Of a DNA stretch of 22,147 nucleotides, positions 15,265-20,944 are shown in pieces (position 1 is the stretch's first letter; every line of letters starts with the position of its first letter). Below the pieces are notes generated by a model. The model saw only the letters and a program-made list of their open reading frames with translations. It was not told where the DNA came from and did no database searches. A program made the position numbers and the translations under genes. This DNA is from a virus: IMG/VR virus record IMGVR_UViG_3300050120_000144, positions 1-22,147 of that record; one strand, written 5' to 3'.

Positions 15265-15312
15265 AAGGGCATACATACTCGATTGAGGGGAACAACCGAG
15301 CGGCGGTATGCC
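15262..15312 (-). terminator. Intrinsic terminator with two-part stem, leftward
   Basis: On the - strand GGCATAC/GTATGCC (15306-15312 with 15268-15274) encloses a second stem CTCGGTTG/CAATCGAG (15293-15300 with 15278-15285, one G-U pair) and is followed by CCTTTTT. It ends transcripts of the 113-aa gene and its U-tract runs into the 16-bp arm of the following structured element, so terminator and element compete for AGGG/CCCT pairing. Confidence 0.75.
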
Positions 15313-15325
15313 AGCGCCTTCGTCA

Positions 15326-15349
15326 CCTAACGCAGGGGGATACGTTAGG
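15326..15349 (-). other. Hairpin overlapping a stop codon
   Basis: CCTAACG (15326-15332) pairs perfectly with CGTTAGG (15343-15349) around a 10-nt loop and includes the TAA stop of the 113-aa gene. It precedes the intrinsic terminator by about 15 bases and may stabilise the mRNA 3' end. Confidence 0.5.
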
Positions 15350-15686
15350 CAGCCTTCTTCGCAGCCTTGACCTTCTCCAACAGGGCGGCCAGGTCCTCTG
15401 CGGACATCTGACCCAGCGCGGCCGATGCACGCTCCAACGGGGTCTTGACGGTGCGAGCACGACGGACACCCGGCTGCCATGCATCAACGAAACCCTGGAT
15501 TTCGGCGAGCGGTTTCGCCTTATTCACAAGGGCGAGGTTGCGGATGGCACGGCAGATTTCTGCCACTGCCAACTCATGCACCGTTTCCTCACCATACTGC
15601 GCCACCAGGCCCTTCAGATCTTCAGCCACATCAAACTGGACGATGATCGGTTCCGCAAGTTCCTTACTCTTTGCCTTGATATCCAT
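15345..15686 (-). CDS. Hypothetical helical protein with C-terminal 'LSxEQL' type tail, 113 aa
   Basis: ATG 15686 follows GAGGA. The protein is predicted helical: 'EETVHELAVAEICRAIRNLA', a Trp/Arg loop, then 'LERASAALGQMSAEDLAALL' and a Lys/Ala-rich end 'EKVKAAKKAA'. It aligns by eye over its second half with the 100-aa protein at 21261-21563 (KPxxE...G.R...TP...AxL..xSxEQLxAL), so the two are likely distant paralogs. The gene is G+C-richer than its flanks. It has the best sigma70-type promoter in the window about 135 bases upstream and a strong terminator, suggesting a separately expressed, abundant early product. Function unknown. Confidence 0.7.
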   Translation of the reverse strand: MDIKAKSKELAEPIIVQFDVAEDLKGLVAQYGEETVHELAVAEICRAIRNLALVNKAKPLAEIQGFVDAWQPGVRRARTVKTPLERASAALGQMSAEDLAALLEKVKAAKKAA

Positions 15687-15822
15687 TACATTTTCCTCTG
15701 CTGTTTTGTCCCCTTTGTACGGGGGCGGGTTATGCCTACCTGTGGAATTACAGGAGAGGCGGATTCTTTGTCTTTGTTTCTTGTTGGGGAATCTTTCCAA
15801 TCAATCGTTTAATCGTGTGTCT

Positions 15823-15851
15823 ATGCTATTTGATAACGTCGTGACTGTCAA
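15823..15851 (-). promoter_or_regulatory. Sigma70-type promoter, leftward
   Basis: On the - strand a perfect TTGACA (+ positions 15846-15851), a 17-base spacer and TAGCAT (15823-15828, 4 of 6 to TATAAT). It reads toward the 113-aa gene at 15686. The leader would be about 130 nt and contains a GATTGATTGGAAAG stretch but no ORF. Confidence 0.65.
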
Positions 15852-15892
15852 GCGTTTTTTCATCGTCGCAGTGTGGACCATATCACTCTAAC

Positions 15893-15911
15893 GAGAATCA
15901 CTATCAGTATC
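15893..15911. promoter_or_regulatory. Fur-box-like sequence 1
   Basis: The - strand reads GATACTGATAGTGATTCTC, matching 15 of 19 positions of the E. coli Fur consensus, about 40 bases upstream of the TTGACA promoter. Possible iron-repressor or related regulator site; the match could arise by chance in AT-rich DNA. The rest of 15687-16010, a gap of over 300 bases, holds this site, the promoter, palindrome copy 3 and a hairpin, and no gene. Confidence 0.35.
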
Positions 15912-15952
15912 ATTAACCAAAACTGCGCGTAGGTCATGTTATGCTCGGTGTG

Positions 15953-15967
15953 GTAACAAATTGTTAC
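15953..15967. promoter_or_regulatory. 15-bp palindrome copy 3 (GTAACAAATTGTTAC)
   Basis: Same sequence as copy 1, 43 bases beyond the stop of the leftward gene at 16011 and about 100 bases upstream of the TTGACA promoter. Sits next to a strong hairpin at 15981-16007. Confidence 0.7.
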
Positions 15968-15980
15968 GCTGCATTTTATA

Positions 15981-16007
15981 GAGGAGGTGCGATGTTCTGC
16001 ACCCCTC
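15981..16007 (-). terminator. Strong hairpin just after a stop codon, no U-tract
   Basis: GAGG-A-GGTGC (15981-15990) pairs with GCACC-CCTC (15999-16007): nine base pairs with one bulged A and an 8-nt loop, four bases after the stop of the gene at 16011. Position suggests transcript termination or 3'-end protection, but it lacks a run of U. Confidence 0.45.
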
Positions 16008-16010
16008 TGT

Positions 16011-16193
16011 TCATTCCTTCACTTCTTTCAATAGGCCCATGTCCTTCATGTATTTCATGAGTACGTGGGACCATTCATTCGCCTTATCCCAATTACCGCA
16101 ACGAAGGTGCGCACCGATGGATGCAGTAGCACGGCATATATCACGGTGCGACGGGGTTGGCACCTTCGTTTTCGTTAGTCGTCCCGAGGTCAT
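16011..16193 (-). CDS. Small basic hypothetical protein, 60 aa
   Basis: ATG 16193 with GAGGAA about eight bases upstream; overlaps the previous gene by 53 bases in another frame. Sequence: basic N terminus 'MTSGRLTKTKVPTPSHRDI', then 'CRATASIGAHLRCGNWDKAN' and a Met/Lys-rich helix ending 'LLKEVKE'. The two-helix 'A.hL..G.wdkA..w' pattern looks repeat-like (TPR-like), an impression only. No family recognised. Confidence 0.6.
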   Translation of the reverse strand: MTSGRLTKTKVPTPSHRDICRATASIGAHLRCGNWDKANEWSHVLMKYMKDMGLLKEVKE

Positions 16194-16353
16194 TCTTTGG
16201 TTCCTCTTTTGTCTCGACAAGCTCTGCTACGGGAAGGTGAGGTGCAAGGGCAACCTTCGCATTGTCTACGGCATTGTGTACCCCACTCAGATCACCCACG
16301 AGTGATACCAACTCAACCTTCAGGTCTTCAAAAATCTGCTCAATTTTATTCAT
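16141..16353 (-). CDS. Small hypothetical protein with acidic tail, 70 aa
   Basis: ATG 16353 with GAAGGGA eight bases upstream. A helix ('KIEQIFEDLKVELVSLVGDL') is followed by 'VHNAVDNAKVALAPHLPVAE' and a low-complexity acidic/Asn tail ending 'NENEGANPVAP'. Looks like an oligomerising helix plus flexible tail. Family unknown. It overlaps both neighbours, so the three genes 16633-16011 are one unit. Confidence 0.6.
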   Translation of the reverse strand: MNKIEQIFEDLKVELVSLVGDLSGVHNAVDNAKVALAPHLPVAELVETKEEPKNDLGTTNENEGANPVAP

Positions 16354-16633
16354 TTTCTTTCCCTTCACGTTTGATTAATGTTAGGTGACATACACGAGGC
16401 CACCATCTTTTCCCACTTGCATCCTCTACTATGTAACTCTCATGATTTCTCCACCAGCCCCGATAACGAATACCTCGAAGGTCTTTCCCAAATATGTCGG
16501 CGGGGTATGTACCGTAGGGTATTATTTGTATTACCTTTCCACTCCTTACAACGTGGTTAGGAGAAGGCTGGGAGGATACTTCATCAAGAAGGGAGAATAA
16601 TCCCTTACCTTTAGTAGCTGGAGGTTCTTTCAT
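16346..16633 (-). CDS. Hypothetical protein, 95 aa, apparently leaderless
   Basis: Only one in-frame ATG, at 16633, with no SD; instead a perfect TATAAT sits seven bases upstream, so transcription would begin at or near the A of the ATG. Sequence: 'GLFSLLDEVSSQPSPNHVVR', 'IIPYGTYPADIFGKDLRGIR', 'YRGWWRNHESYIVEDASGKR', 'WWPRVCHLTLI'. The aromatic beta-rich centre suggests a small SH3-like or nucleic-acid-binding fold; not recognised. First gene of a three-gene overlap set. Confidence 0.6.
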   Translation of the reverse strand: MKEPPATKGKGLFSLLDEVSSQPSPNHVVRSGKVIQIIPYGTYPADIFGKDLRGIRYRGWWRNHESYIVEDASGKRWWPRVCHLTLIKREGKENE

Positions 16634-16639
16634 ATGGAA

Positions 16640-16668
16640 ATTATATCACTTGTCTGCGCTCGTGGCTA
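16640..16668 (-). promoter_or_regulatory. Promoter with perfect -10, leaderless start
   Basis: On the - strand TAGCCA (4 of 6 to TTGACA), a 17-base spacer and TATAAT (16640-16645), then six bases and the ATG at 16633. A start 7 bases after the -10 would fall on the initiation codon, giving a leaderless mRNA. Confidence 0.55.
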
Positions 16669-16686
16669 TACCCACCCCTTGGCTCA

Positions 16687-17085
16687 TCAGGTAGGCACGT
16701 TTGCCTGTAGCGCATCCTTGACCATCCCCACCGTCATCACGTTGTATGGGATATCACCCACCGCTGCGATTATCCAATGTGCTAGGGCATCAGTGATCAT
16801 CACCGGCTGTGCTGGCGGTTCAAACCATGCTGGGCCGCACAAGTGATGGCGCGGGTTGTTCGCTGCGAAGTTTTCGGGATTGTTGATGCCGTCGTTCTCG
16901 CAGAACGCCATTCGGCCGGTTTCTTCTTGCTGGAATACCCATCCGATAGGTTCCGCCCTCTCGTCCGCCTCGATGCACTCGGCGTAGGCGGTGAGCATTC
17001 TCTCCACTTCCAGTTCATCAGGATTGGCGACTCGCATTCTGGCTATTGCACGGCGAATCCGCCCCACCGAATACTTAGCGCTCAT
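16687..17085 (-). CDS. Hypothetical phage protein, 132 aa
   Basis: ATG 17085 with AAGGAGA eight bases upstream. N-terminal basic helices ('GRIRRAIARMRVANPDELEV') then a compact domain with 'EPIGWVFQQEETGRMAFCEN' and 'NNPRHHLCGPAWFEPP', which resembles the 'QHEETGR' proteins common in phages of Proteobacteria, of unknown function. G+C content is clearly higher than in the polymerase or virion genes. First of the G+C-rich run; its end lies just upstream of the leaderless promoter. Confidence 0.7.
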   Translation of the reverse strand: MSAKYSVGRIRRAIARMRVANPDELEVERMLTAYAECIEADERAEPIGWVFQQEETGRMAFCENDGINNPENFAANNPRHHLCGPAWFEPPAQPVMITDALAHWIIAAVGDIPYNVMTVGMVKDALQANVPT

Positions 17086-17569
17086 GGCATTCTCCTTGGA
17101 TGGCGGCATCGAGGGCTTGATCCAAGCGTTCCCCGTGCAGCATTGATGCTTGGGGATTCGGGGCCGCGATGATGCGTTCGTCATAGATCATTTGGCGCAG
17201 CCACCTATATCGCTCAGCATCCCGCACATCCTCATCGCTCACCACGCCAGATCGCGCGGGGTGGGTGTAGACAGGCATAATGTGCGTCGGAATGTCTTCA
17301 ACATCAGGATCAGTTGGAAGGCGCTGAATAAAATCCTCGTAGCCGTTCGCATACTTAACCCACCATCCGAACGGAGCAGCCCCGCCATCGCCCTCGCCCT
17401 CGGCGTCGAGGATGGCTGCGTCGAGCTTCTTGGCGTTGAACTCGACAACTTCTTCATTCCACGAATGTCCCCAACCCTCTCCATTGGGGTAACGTCCAGA
17501 CTCACCGCGCATAACAGTCTTGCGCGTTCCGGTTTTTAGAAACTCCCTCAGCTTGTCTTTCATGCTCAT
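17075..17569 (-). CDS. Hypothetical phage protein with 'ERYRWLR' motif, 164 aa
   Basis: ATG 17569 with AAGGAA upstream and an ATGA overlap with the gene before it. A short N-terminal helix, a Gly/Trp-rich part ('RYPNGEGWGHSWNEE', 'PFGWWVKYANGYEDF') and a C-terminal 'VRDAERYRWLRQMIYDERII' that is frequent in phage accessory proteins. Function unknown. Overlaps the next gene by 11 bases. Confidence 0.7.
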   Translation of the reverse strand: MSMKDKLREFLKTGTRKTVMRGESGRYPNGEGWGHSWNEEVVEFNAKKLDAAILDAEGEGDGGAAPFGWWVKYANGYEDFIQRLPTDPDVEDIPTHIMPVYTHPARSGVVSDEDVRDAERYRWLRQMIYDERIIAAPNPQASMLHGERLDQALDAAIQGECHER

Positions 17570-17763
17570 TGGATTATTCCTTTCTCGCGCAAGGCATAGG
17601 ATGGATTTCCACATTTCGGAAGTGTGTAAATCTGTCCAGTTACAAGCCTCAACTCATAGTCACCGGCATAGCCACTAATCGTCACAATGTGATCAGGGTT
17701 CACCCATACGTGCTCGTTTCCGTGCCCTTCAGACATTTTGACAAGCAACTGCACCATTTTCAT
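17566..17763 (-). CDS. Small hypothetical protein, 65 aa
   Basis: ATG 17763 in an ATGA overlap with the upstream gene; its SD AGGAGA is embedded in the upstream gene's last codons (GAG AAG CAG GCA TGA). Beta-rich: 'MVQLLVKMSEGHGNEHVWVN', 'HIVTISGYAGDYELRLVTGQ'. Looks like a small beta-barrel protein; unknown family. Confidence 0.65.
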   Translation of the reverse strand: MKMVQLLVKMSEGHGNEHVWVNPDHIVTISGYAGDYELRLVTGQIYTLPKCGNPSYALREKGIIQ

Positions 17764-17990
17764 GCCTGCTTCTCCTTTGCGATTCGATCTGCGCGGTCTC
17801 GATACATCTTTTCGCGCATTTGCTTTGATGTTTCATTCAGGGCGACGCGGAGAAAATCCACCGACTCGGCATCGTCCATCGGAAGGTCAAGATTTACCGC
17901 AAGCAGACGCAGCGCCGTATCCGTGGAGTTGGCGAGGTCGCGCATCTTGAATGCGCCGTTGATATGAAACTCCATCGGCAACTCACTCAT
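17760..17990 (-). CDS. Small hypothetical helical protein, 76 aa
   Basis: ATG 17990 overlaps the upstream stop (ATGA) with the same 'GAGAAGCAGGCATGA' junction as at 17763. Sequence 'LPMEFHINGAFKMRDLANST', 'DTALRLLAVNLDLPMDDAES' and a basic C-terminal helix ending 'IAKEKQA'. No family recognised. Start preferred over an ORF extension 63 codons upstream that lies inside another gene. Confidence 0.65.
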   Translation of the reverse strand: MSELPMEFHINGAFKMRDLANSTDTALRLLAVNLDLPMDDAESVDFLRVALNETSKQMREKMYRDRADRIAKEKQA

Positions 17991-18304
17991 GCCTGCTTCT
18001 CCTGTTCGTCGCTCAGCTTTTCGCAGTCGTAACCTTGGCTTTTGAAAATGAGCATGTCCGCTTTTGTCTTGGCGAATTTTTCGGAATGAACGCGCCCACC
18101 GTCGCCGCTCATGTATTCCTTGTAGCAACGCCAAACACTTGTCTGTTCCTGTTCGTCGCGGTAGCGAAGGGCGGCACACCAGCCTTCCCAGCGACTACGC
18201 ATGGATTCGACCTTGTAGTCATCGTCCGCGTTGCGATCCGCGTAAAAATCAAACGGAAAACGGCAGAACTCTCGCTCAAAAGCCTCCCGGTGCATGTCGG
18301 TCAT
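17987..18304 (-). CDS. Hypothetical phage protein ('FExxF...WxxWxxA' type), 105 aa
   Basis: ATG 18304 with GGAGAT upstream, ATGA overlap with the gene before. 'REAFEREFCRFPFDFYADRN' followed by 'YKVESMRSRWEGWCAALRYR' matches the very common accessory phage protein pattern of unknown function. Ends 'LSDEQEKQA'. G+C-rich. Confidence 0.7.
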   Translation of the reverse strand: MTDMHREAFEREFCRFPFDFYADRNADDDYKVESMRSRWEGWCAALRYRDEQEQTSVWRCYKEYMSGDGGRVHSEKFAKTKADMLIFKSQGYDCEKLSDEQEKQA

Positions 18305-18492
18305 TTCTTATCTCCGTAAAAGTCATGTTTACCAATTTTGCACAGCAATCTCTTTTTCTTCACCCAAGAGGCATGATGCCCGTGCAGGATGAACATTGTT
18401 GCGCCGGGGCATATCTCGACCCTTTTATGCAATTGTACTGACTTTACTGAAATTGTAAAGTAGGGAAGCGCTAGAAGGAGGGAGGGTATCAT
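18301..18492 (-). CDS. Small protein with 'LCKIGKHDF' end (DUF1660-like), 63 aa
   Basis: ATG 18492 lies in an ATGA overlap with the previous gene, with GGGGAAGG upstream. The C terminus 'KKKRLLCKIGKHDFYG' resembles the short phage DUF1660 proteins with 'LLC.LFGHKW'. The N-terminal half is hydrophobic ('MIPSLLLALPYFTISVKSVQ') and may instead be non-coding, with a shorter form starting at ATG 18396, which lacks an SD. Confidence 0.45.
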   Translation of the reverse strand: MIPSLLLALPYFTISVKSVQLHKRVEICPGATMFILHGHHASWVKKKRLLCKIGKHDFYGDKK

Positions 18493-18698
18493 GGATACCT
18501 TCCCCTTTCCCTCTTGTAGGTGAGGTAATCTTCAATACATGCCTCCTCCAACCTCTCTAACAACCAGTCGGGTGTATCCCTCACCCATTCCTGCAATTTC
18601 TCTTGCATTTTCCAATCCGGTACTTCTGGGAGATCATCGTCGGGAGGTAACATGTTGTCGTAATTTTCTTGTGCCCTATTAAAGGCATCATTGTTCAT
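18489..18698 (-). CDS. Small acidic hypothetical protein, 69 aa
   Basis: ATG 18698 with GAGGT eight bases upstream; a TTG two codons earlier is less likely. Acidic start 'NAFNRA'-like helix ('DAFNRAQENYDNMLPPDDDL'), Trp-rich middle ('VPDWKMQEKLQEWVRDTPDW') and basic end 'YKRERGRYP'. The middle-to-end pattern occurs in phage proteins of unknown function. Stop overlaps the next start. Confidence 0.6.
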   Translation of the reverse strand: MNNDAFNRAQENYDNMLPPDDDLPEVPDWKMQEKLQEWVRDTPDWLLERLEEACIEDYLTYKRERGRYP

Positions 18699-18700
18699 TA

Positions 18701-18907
18701 TCAAGTACCTCGAATGGAGTGAAGTATGGAGAGGAGGGAACCGATTGTGAGGATAATACAGGTAGAAATTATTAGTATCTCCACTATCCAGGCTCCTTCT
18801 ACACGATCCTTTGCATCCTCAATATGGTCGTATTTACGGAGGATACGGTCATAGTTTTCTACGTCAGTGAGGAGGGTATCACGATTTCCCCTTCGCAGCA
18901 TGGACAT
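18701..18907 (-). CDS. Small membrane protein, 68 aa
   Basis: ATG 18907 with AGGAG upstream. A soluble helix ('VENYDRILRKYDHIEDAKDR') precedes one transmembrane segment (about residues 40-62, 'WIVEILIISTCIILTIGSLL'), with a short basic tail. Orientation and role unknown; could be an early host-membrane-acting protein. Stop adjacent to the next gene start. Confidence 0.6.
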   Translation of the reverse strand: MSMLRRGNRDTLLTDVENYDRILRKYDHIEDAKDRVEGAWIVEILIISTCIILTIGSLLSILHSIRGT

Positions 18908-18909
18908 GG

Positions 18910-19179
18910 TTATTCTCCTAATTCCCGTTCGTGGAGTTCGGCCTGCATTATTTCCGTTAACCGTTCGAGGGCACTGTGACGAAGGCGACGGCCCATTATC
19001 CAATACCAACCATTTCGATATTGCACCTGTACACGCTCATTGTAGAGGGCAGTCCAGGCATTCTCGAAGGCTAGCATGAAGCGGTCAATCCTTATGAAGT
19101 TATCAAGGCGTTGCGCGGTGTATGTCTCCCTCTTCCTCGCGAGGCGATGGGATAGGCGCCTCTGGTATGCGTTTGTCAT
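18910..19179 (-). CDS. Basic hypothetical protein, 89 aa
   Basis: ATG 19179 with AGGAGT ten bases upstream. Strongly basic N terminus ('NAYQRRLSHRLARKRETYTA'), then aromatic helix 'IDRFMLAFENAWTALYNERV' and 'YRNGWYWIMGRRLRHSALER'. High Arg content suggests nucleic-acid contact; no family recognised. A 7-bp hairpin lies in the 60 bases before its start. Confidence 0.65.
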   Translation of the reverse strand: MTNAYQRRLSHRLARKRETYTAQRLDNFIRIDRFMLAFENAWTALYNERVQVQYRNGWYWIMGRRLRHSALERLTEIMQAELHERELGE

Positions 19180-19205
19180 TCTTTGTTACTCCTGCAATAC
19201 CAGAT

Positions 19206-19232
19206 ATGCTCCCCTTCTTACTAGAGGAGCAT
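19206..19232. other. Intergenic hairpin
   Basis: ATGCTCC (19206-19212) and GGAGCAT (19226-19232) form a 7-bp stem with a 13-nt loop between the stop at 19241 and the start at 19179. No U-tract follows on either strand; it may be a weak terminator or processing site. Confidence 0.4.
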
Positions 19233-19240
19233 AACTTGTG

Positions 19241-19438
19241 TTACGGGAGGACGATCAACTTCCCTTTACGCATGGCATGCGTTGCGGGCTTATCCACCAA
19301 CACCGTGTTGTAGTCGGTGACAAGGCGCCATGCGTCAGCTTGCTGCTCGGCGTATTCGGCGGCCTCCTGCTCCGTTGCGAAGATAGGCATCTTCGTGTGG
19401 ACTTCCCCGGGGAGGGTTACTTGTGCGCGGTAGGTCAT
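19241..19438 (-). CDS. Small hypothetical protein, 65 aa
   Basis: ATG 19438 with GAGGAT upstream. 'MTYRAQVTLPGEVHTKMPIF' then 'ATEQEAAEYAEQQADAWRLV' and a basic end 'RKGKLIVLP'. The strand-strand-helix-strand order with a helix starting 'EQEAAEYAEQ' is typical of small phage proteins related to the family of 4826-5014 (both have a beta hairpin followed by an 'EAE' helix). Function unknown. Palindrome copy 4 lies 45 bases upstream. Confidence 0.65.
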   Translation of the reverse strand: MTYRAQVTLPGEVHTKMPIFATEQEAAEYAEQQADAWRLVTDYNTVLVDKPATHAMRKGKLIVLP

Positions 19439-19483
19439 CGTTCGATCCTCGATTGTTTGTTGCGGGTTTTGTTTGTAAATGGG

Positions 19484-19498
19484 GTAACAATTTGTTAC
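19484..19498. promoter_or_regulatory. 15-bp palindrome copy 4 (GTAACAATTTGTTAC)
   Basis: Five bases beyond the stop of the leftward gene at 19504 and about 45 bases upstream of the next start at 19438. Identical to copy 2. Confidence 0.7.
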
Positions 19499-19503
19499 TG
19501 GTT

Positions 19504-19710
19504 TTACTTCAGTTGCAGGCGATTCGTTACAATATCCATCAACTGCGCTGCTGTCAACTTTTGCAGCGCCGCATCCACCTCAACACGGGCGGGTGGAAGG
19601 GAATAACCGGGCATTATAATGCACCTGATCGGTGTCTCCACGACCCTGTTGCCAGTTCGGCAGGCGGCTCGCCGTGTTGCTGCGATGTTTCTTTGTGCAT
19701 CAGTTTGCAT
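19504..19710 (-). CDS. Small hypothetical protein with 'LTAAQLxxIV' tail, 68 aa
   Basis: ATG 19710 follows GGAGG in a leader variant ACAATTGGAG. Basic N terminus ('MQTDAQRNIAATRRAACRTG') and a C-terminal helix 'ALQKLTAAQLMDIVTNRLQ' similar in pattern to the tails of three other proteins here (10514, 15345, 21261 genes). No family recognised. Confidence 0.55.
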   Translation of the reverse strand: MQTDAQRNIAATRRAACRTGNRVVETPIRCIIMPGYSLPPARVEVDAALQKLTAAQLMDIVTNRLQLK

Positions 19711-19738
19711 TGCATCCTCCAATTGTTTTCCCGTGACC

Positions 19739-19990
19739 TCAATTGTCCAATCCTGCCCACTGCATATTCTTCGCCAGGATGTATGTTAATATATCCGTCA
19801 CTGTTACGCATCTCTCCGCTCCGTCTGGTAGGGCATCTGCCTTCGTCAACATCTCCACAATGAGGTGGAGGAAGGCAGTATGTATGAAATCGAGGGAAGG
19901 GCGATCATTCAACACCGTCAACTTCACGAGTACATGCCCGTTGTTGCGAGGAACGAACACCTCGAATTGCTCTGCTGCGAGGAGTTGCAT
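19739..19990 (-). CDS. Hypothetical protein, 83 aa
   Basis: ATG 19990 with GGAG in an ACGATTGGAG leader. 'QFEVFVPRNNGHVLVKLTVL' (beta) then a long helix 'SLDFIHTAFLHLIVEMLTKA' and 'VTVTDILTYILAKNMQW'. Soluble alpha/beta protein of unknown family. The 140 bases between its start and the next upstream stop (20134) show no gene. Confidence 0.6.
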   Translation of the reverse strand: MQLLAAEQFEVFVPRNNGHVLVKLTVLNDRPSLDFIHTAFLHLIVEMLTKADALPDGAERCVTVTDILTYILAKNMQWAGLDN

Positions 19991-20133
19991 CGTAATACTC
20001 CAATCGTTGCATTGTTGTGTTGTACATAGTGTTAGACAATCAATCGCGTCAATAGTTCAATTTATCTTTGTTTATCTTCACTTGCCTACCGTTGTTATGG
20101 GCAGAGTGGACGCCCTCGCTACACTCGGTTGCA

Positions 20134-20613
20134 TCAGCCATCCGGATACAGGATAGAGAAGCATGCTTGCCATTCCTGTTCCTCCTCAAGGGAGAGGAGA
20201 ATGTCCGCTTCTTTGCGGTCATTCAACTTTGTGAACTTATCCTTGAGTTCTCGCAATGCCTGTTCCTCCATAACCTGCGGCGGCATGCTTGTATTAACAC
20301 GAGGGAGGGAGATTGCAGCGGAGCCGTGCTGTGCTGCTAGATACAGGCTATTGGAAGTAAGGCGTTTCACCTTATTATTCTTCCCATCCCTATACGGGCC
20401 AACCTTATCAAGGAAGGCGAATCCGTCTGGCTCCTCGATGATGCCCGCTTGCCTTGCCATCCCAATCAAACTGGACAGTGCAAGGGACGTACAACTGGCG
20501 AAGGACATATTATCCCTCCTCACCTGCGCTACGTCCAATATATCCAGGATGGATATACAATCCTTCGGAGATATGCGAACGGTCGTGACCATTCCCGCCT
20601 TCATTGTTGCCAT
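20134..20613 (-). CDS. Hypothetical protein, 159 aa
   Basis: Start taken at ATG 20613 with AAGG six bases upstream. A longer reading from ATG 20688 is unlikely, because that ATG overlaps the promoter -10 TATAAT and lacks an SD. 'MVTTVRISPKDCISILDILD' opens; helical middle ('TSLALSSLIGMARQAGIIEE', a winged-helix-like feel), and a C-terminal charged coil 'QALRELKDKFTKLNDRKEAD'. Not recognised. Its promoter is built into the end of the 9-bp repeat array, so the protein may act on or be regulated by the array. Confidence 0.55.
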   Translation of the reverse strand: MATMKAGMVTTVRISPKDCISILDILDVAQVRRDNMSFASCTSLALSSLIGMARQAGIIEEPDGFAFLDKVGPYRDGKNNKVKRLTSNSLYLAAQHGSAAISLPRVNTSMPPQVMEEQALRELKDKFTKLNDRKEADILLSLEEEQEWQACFSILYPDG

Positions 20614-20686
20614 GTTATTTACCTTACTGTCTGCAATAGTGAATGTTGCTGTGCTGCTCTGTGTATCTAGTATCAGTGCGTGACTC

Positions 20687-20714
20687 ATTATAGCAGTGTG
20701 ACAGAGTGTTGCAA
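20687..20714 (-). promoter_or_regulatory. Promoter abutting the repeat array, leftward
   Basis: On the - strand TTGCAA (20709-20714, 4 of 6 to TTGACA), 16-base spacer and perfect TATAAT (20687-20692). The -35 box lies in the outermost 9-bp repeat unit. Transcription would start near 20680 and lead into the gene at 20613. Confidence 0.55.
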
Positions 20715-20876
20715 GTGTTGCACGTGTTAGTGATGTTGCACGTGTTGCGAGTGTTAATGATGTTAGTAAGCTGCATGCTTGTTTTTTAAATATTTTTTTA
20801 AGAGCATATGTCACTTACTAACACTCTAAACACTTCCAACATATACAACATATACAACACTACTAACATATACAAC
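20708..20876. repeat. Two opposed arrays of 9-bp repeats around an AT-rich core
   Basis: Left arm 20708-20770: seven contiguous 9-bp units of the form GTTRNNNRT, for example GTTGCAAGT, GTTGCACGT, GTTAGTGAT. Right arm 20814-20876: seven contiguous units of the reverse form AYNNNYAAC, for example ATATACAAC, ACTACTAAC. The innermost units are exact reverse complements (GTTAGTAAG and CTTACTAAC). The 43-bp core contains T6 and T7 runs with AAATA. The arms are equal (63 bp each). This looks like an iteron-type origin or a partition site; origin function is inferred. Confidence 0.75.
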
Positions 20877-20903
20877 ACTTCACATATTATCTTAATAAAT
20901 CCC

Positions 20904-20918
20904 ATAACAATTTGTTAC
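20904..20918. promoter_or_regulatory. 15-bp palindrome copy 5 (ATAACAATTTGTTAC)
   Basis: As copies 2 and 4 but with A for the first G. It lies 26 bases beyond the stop at 20945 and 28 bases to the right of the repeat array. Confidence 0.65.
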
Positions 20919-20944
20919 AGGATTTTCTTCAATAAAATGTACAA

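Noticed and set aside
15445-15891. + strand ORF of 148 residues
   Set aside because: Shadow of the 113-aa - strand gene plus the promoter region; no SD and Arg/Ser-rich content typical of antisense frames.
20614-20814. N-terminal extension of the 20134-20613 gene through the repeat array
   Set aside because: The extension reads as Leu-Thr-Ala-Arg repeats from the 9-bp array and the intermediate ATG at 20688 overlaps a perfect -10 box without an SD.
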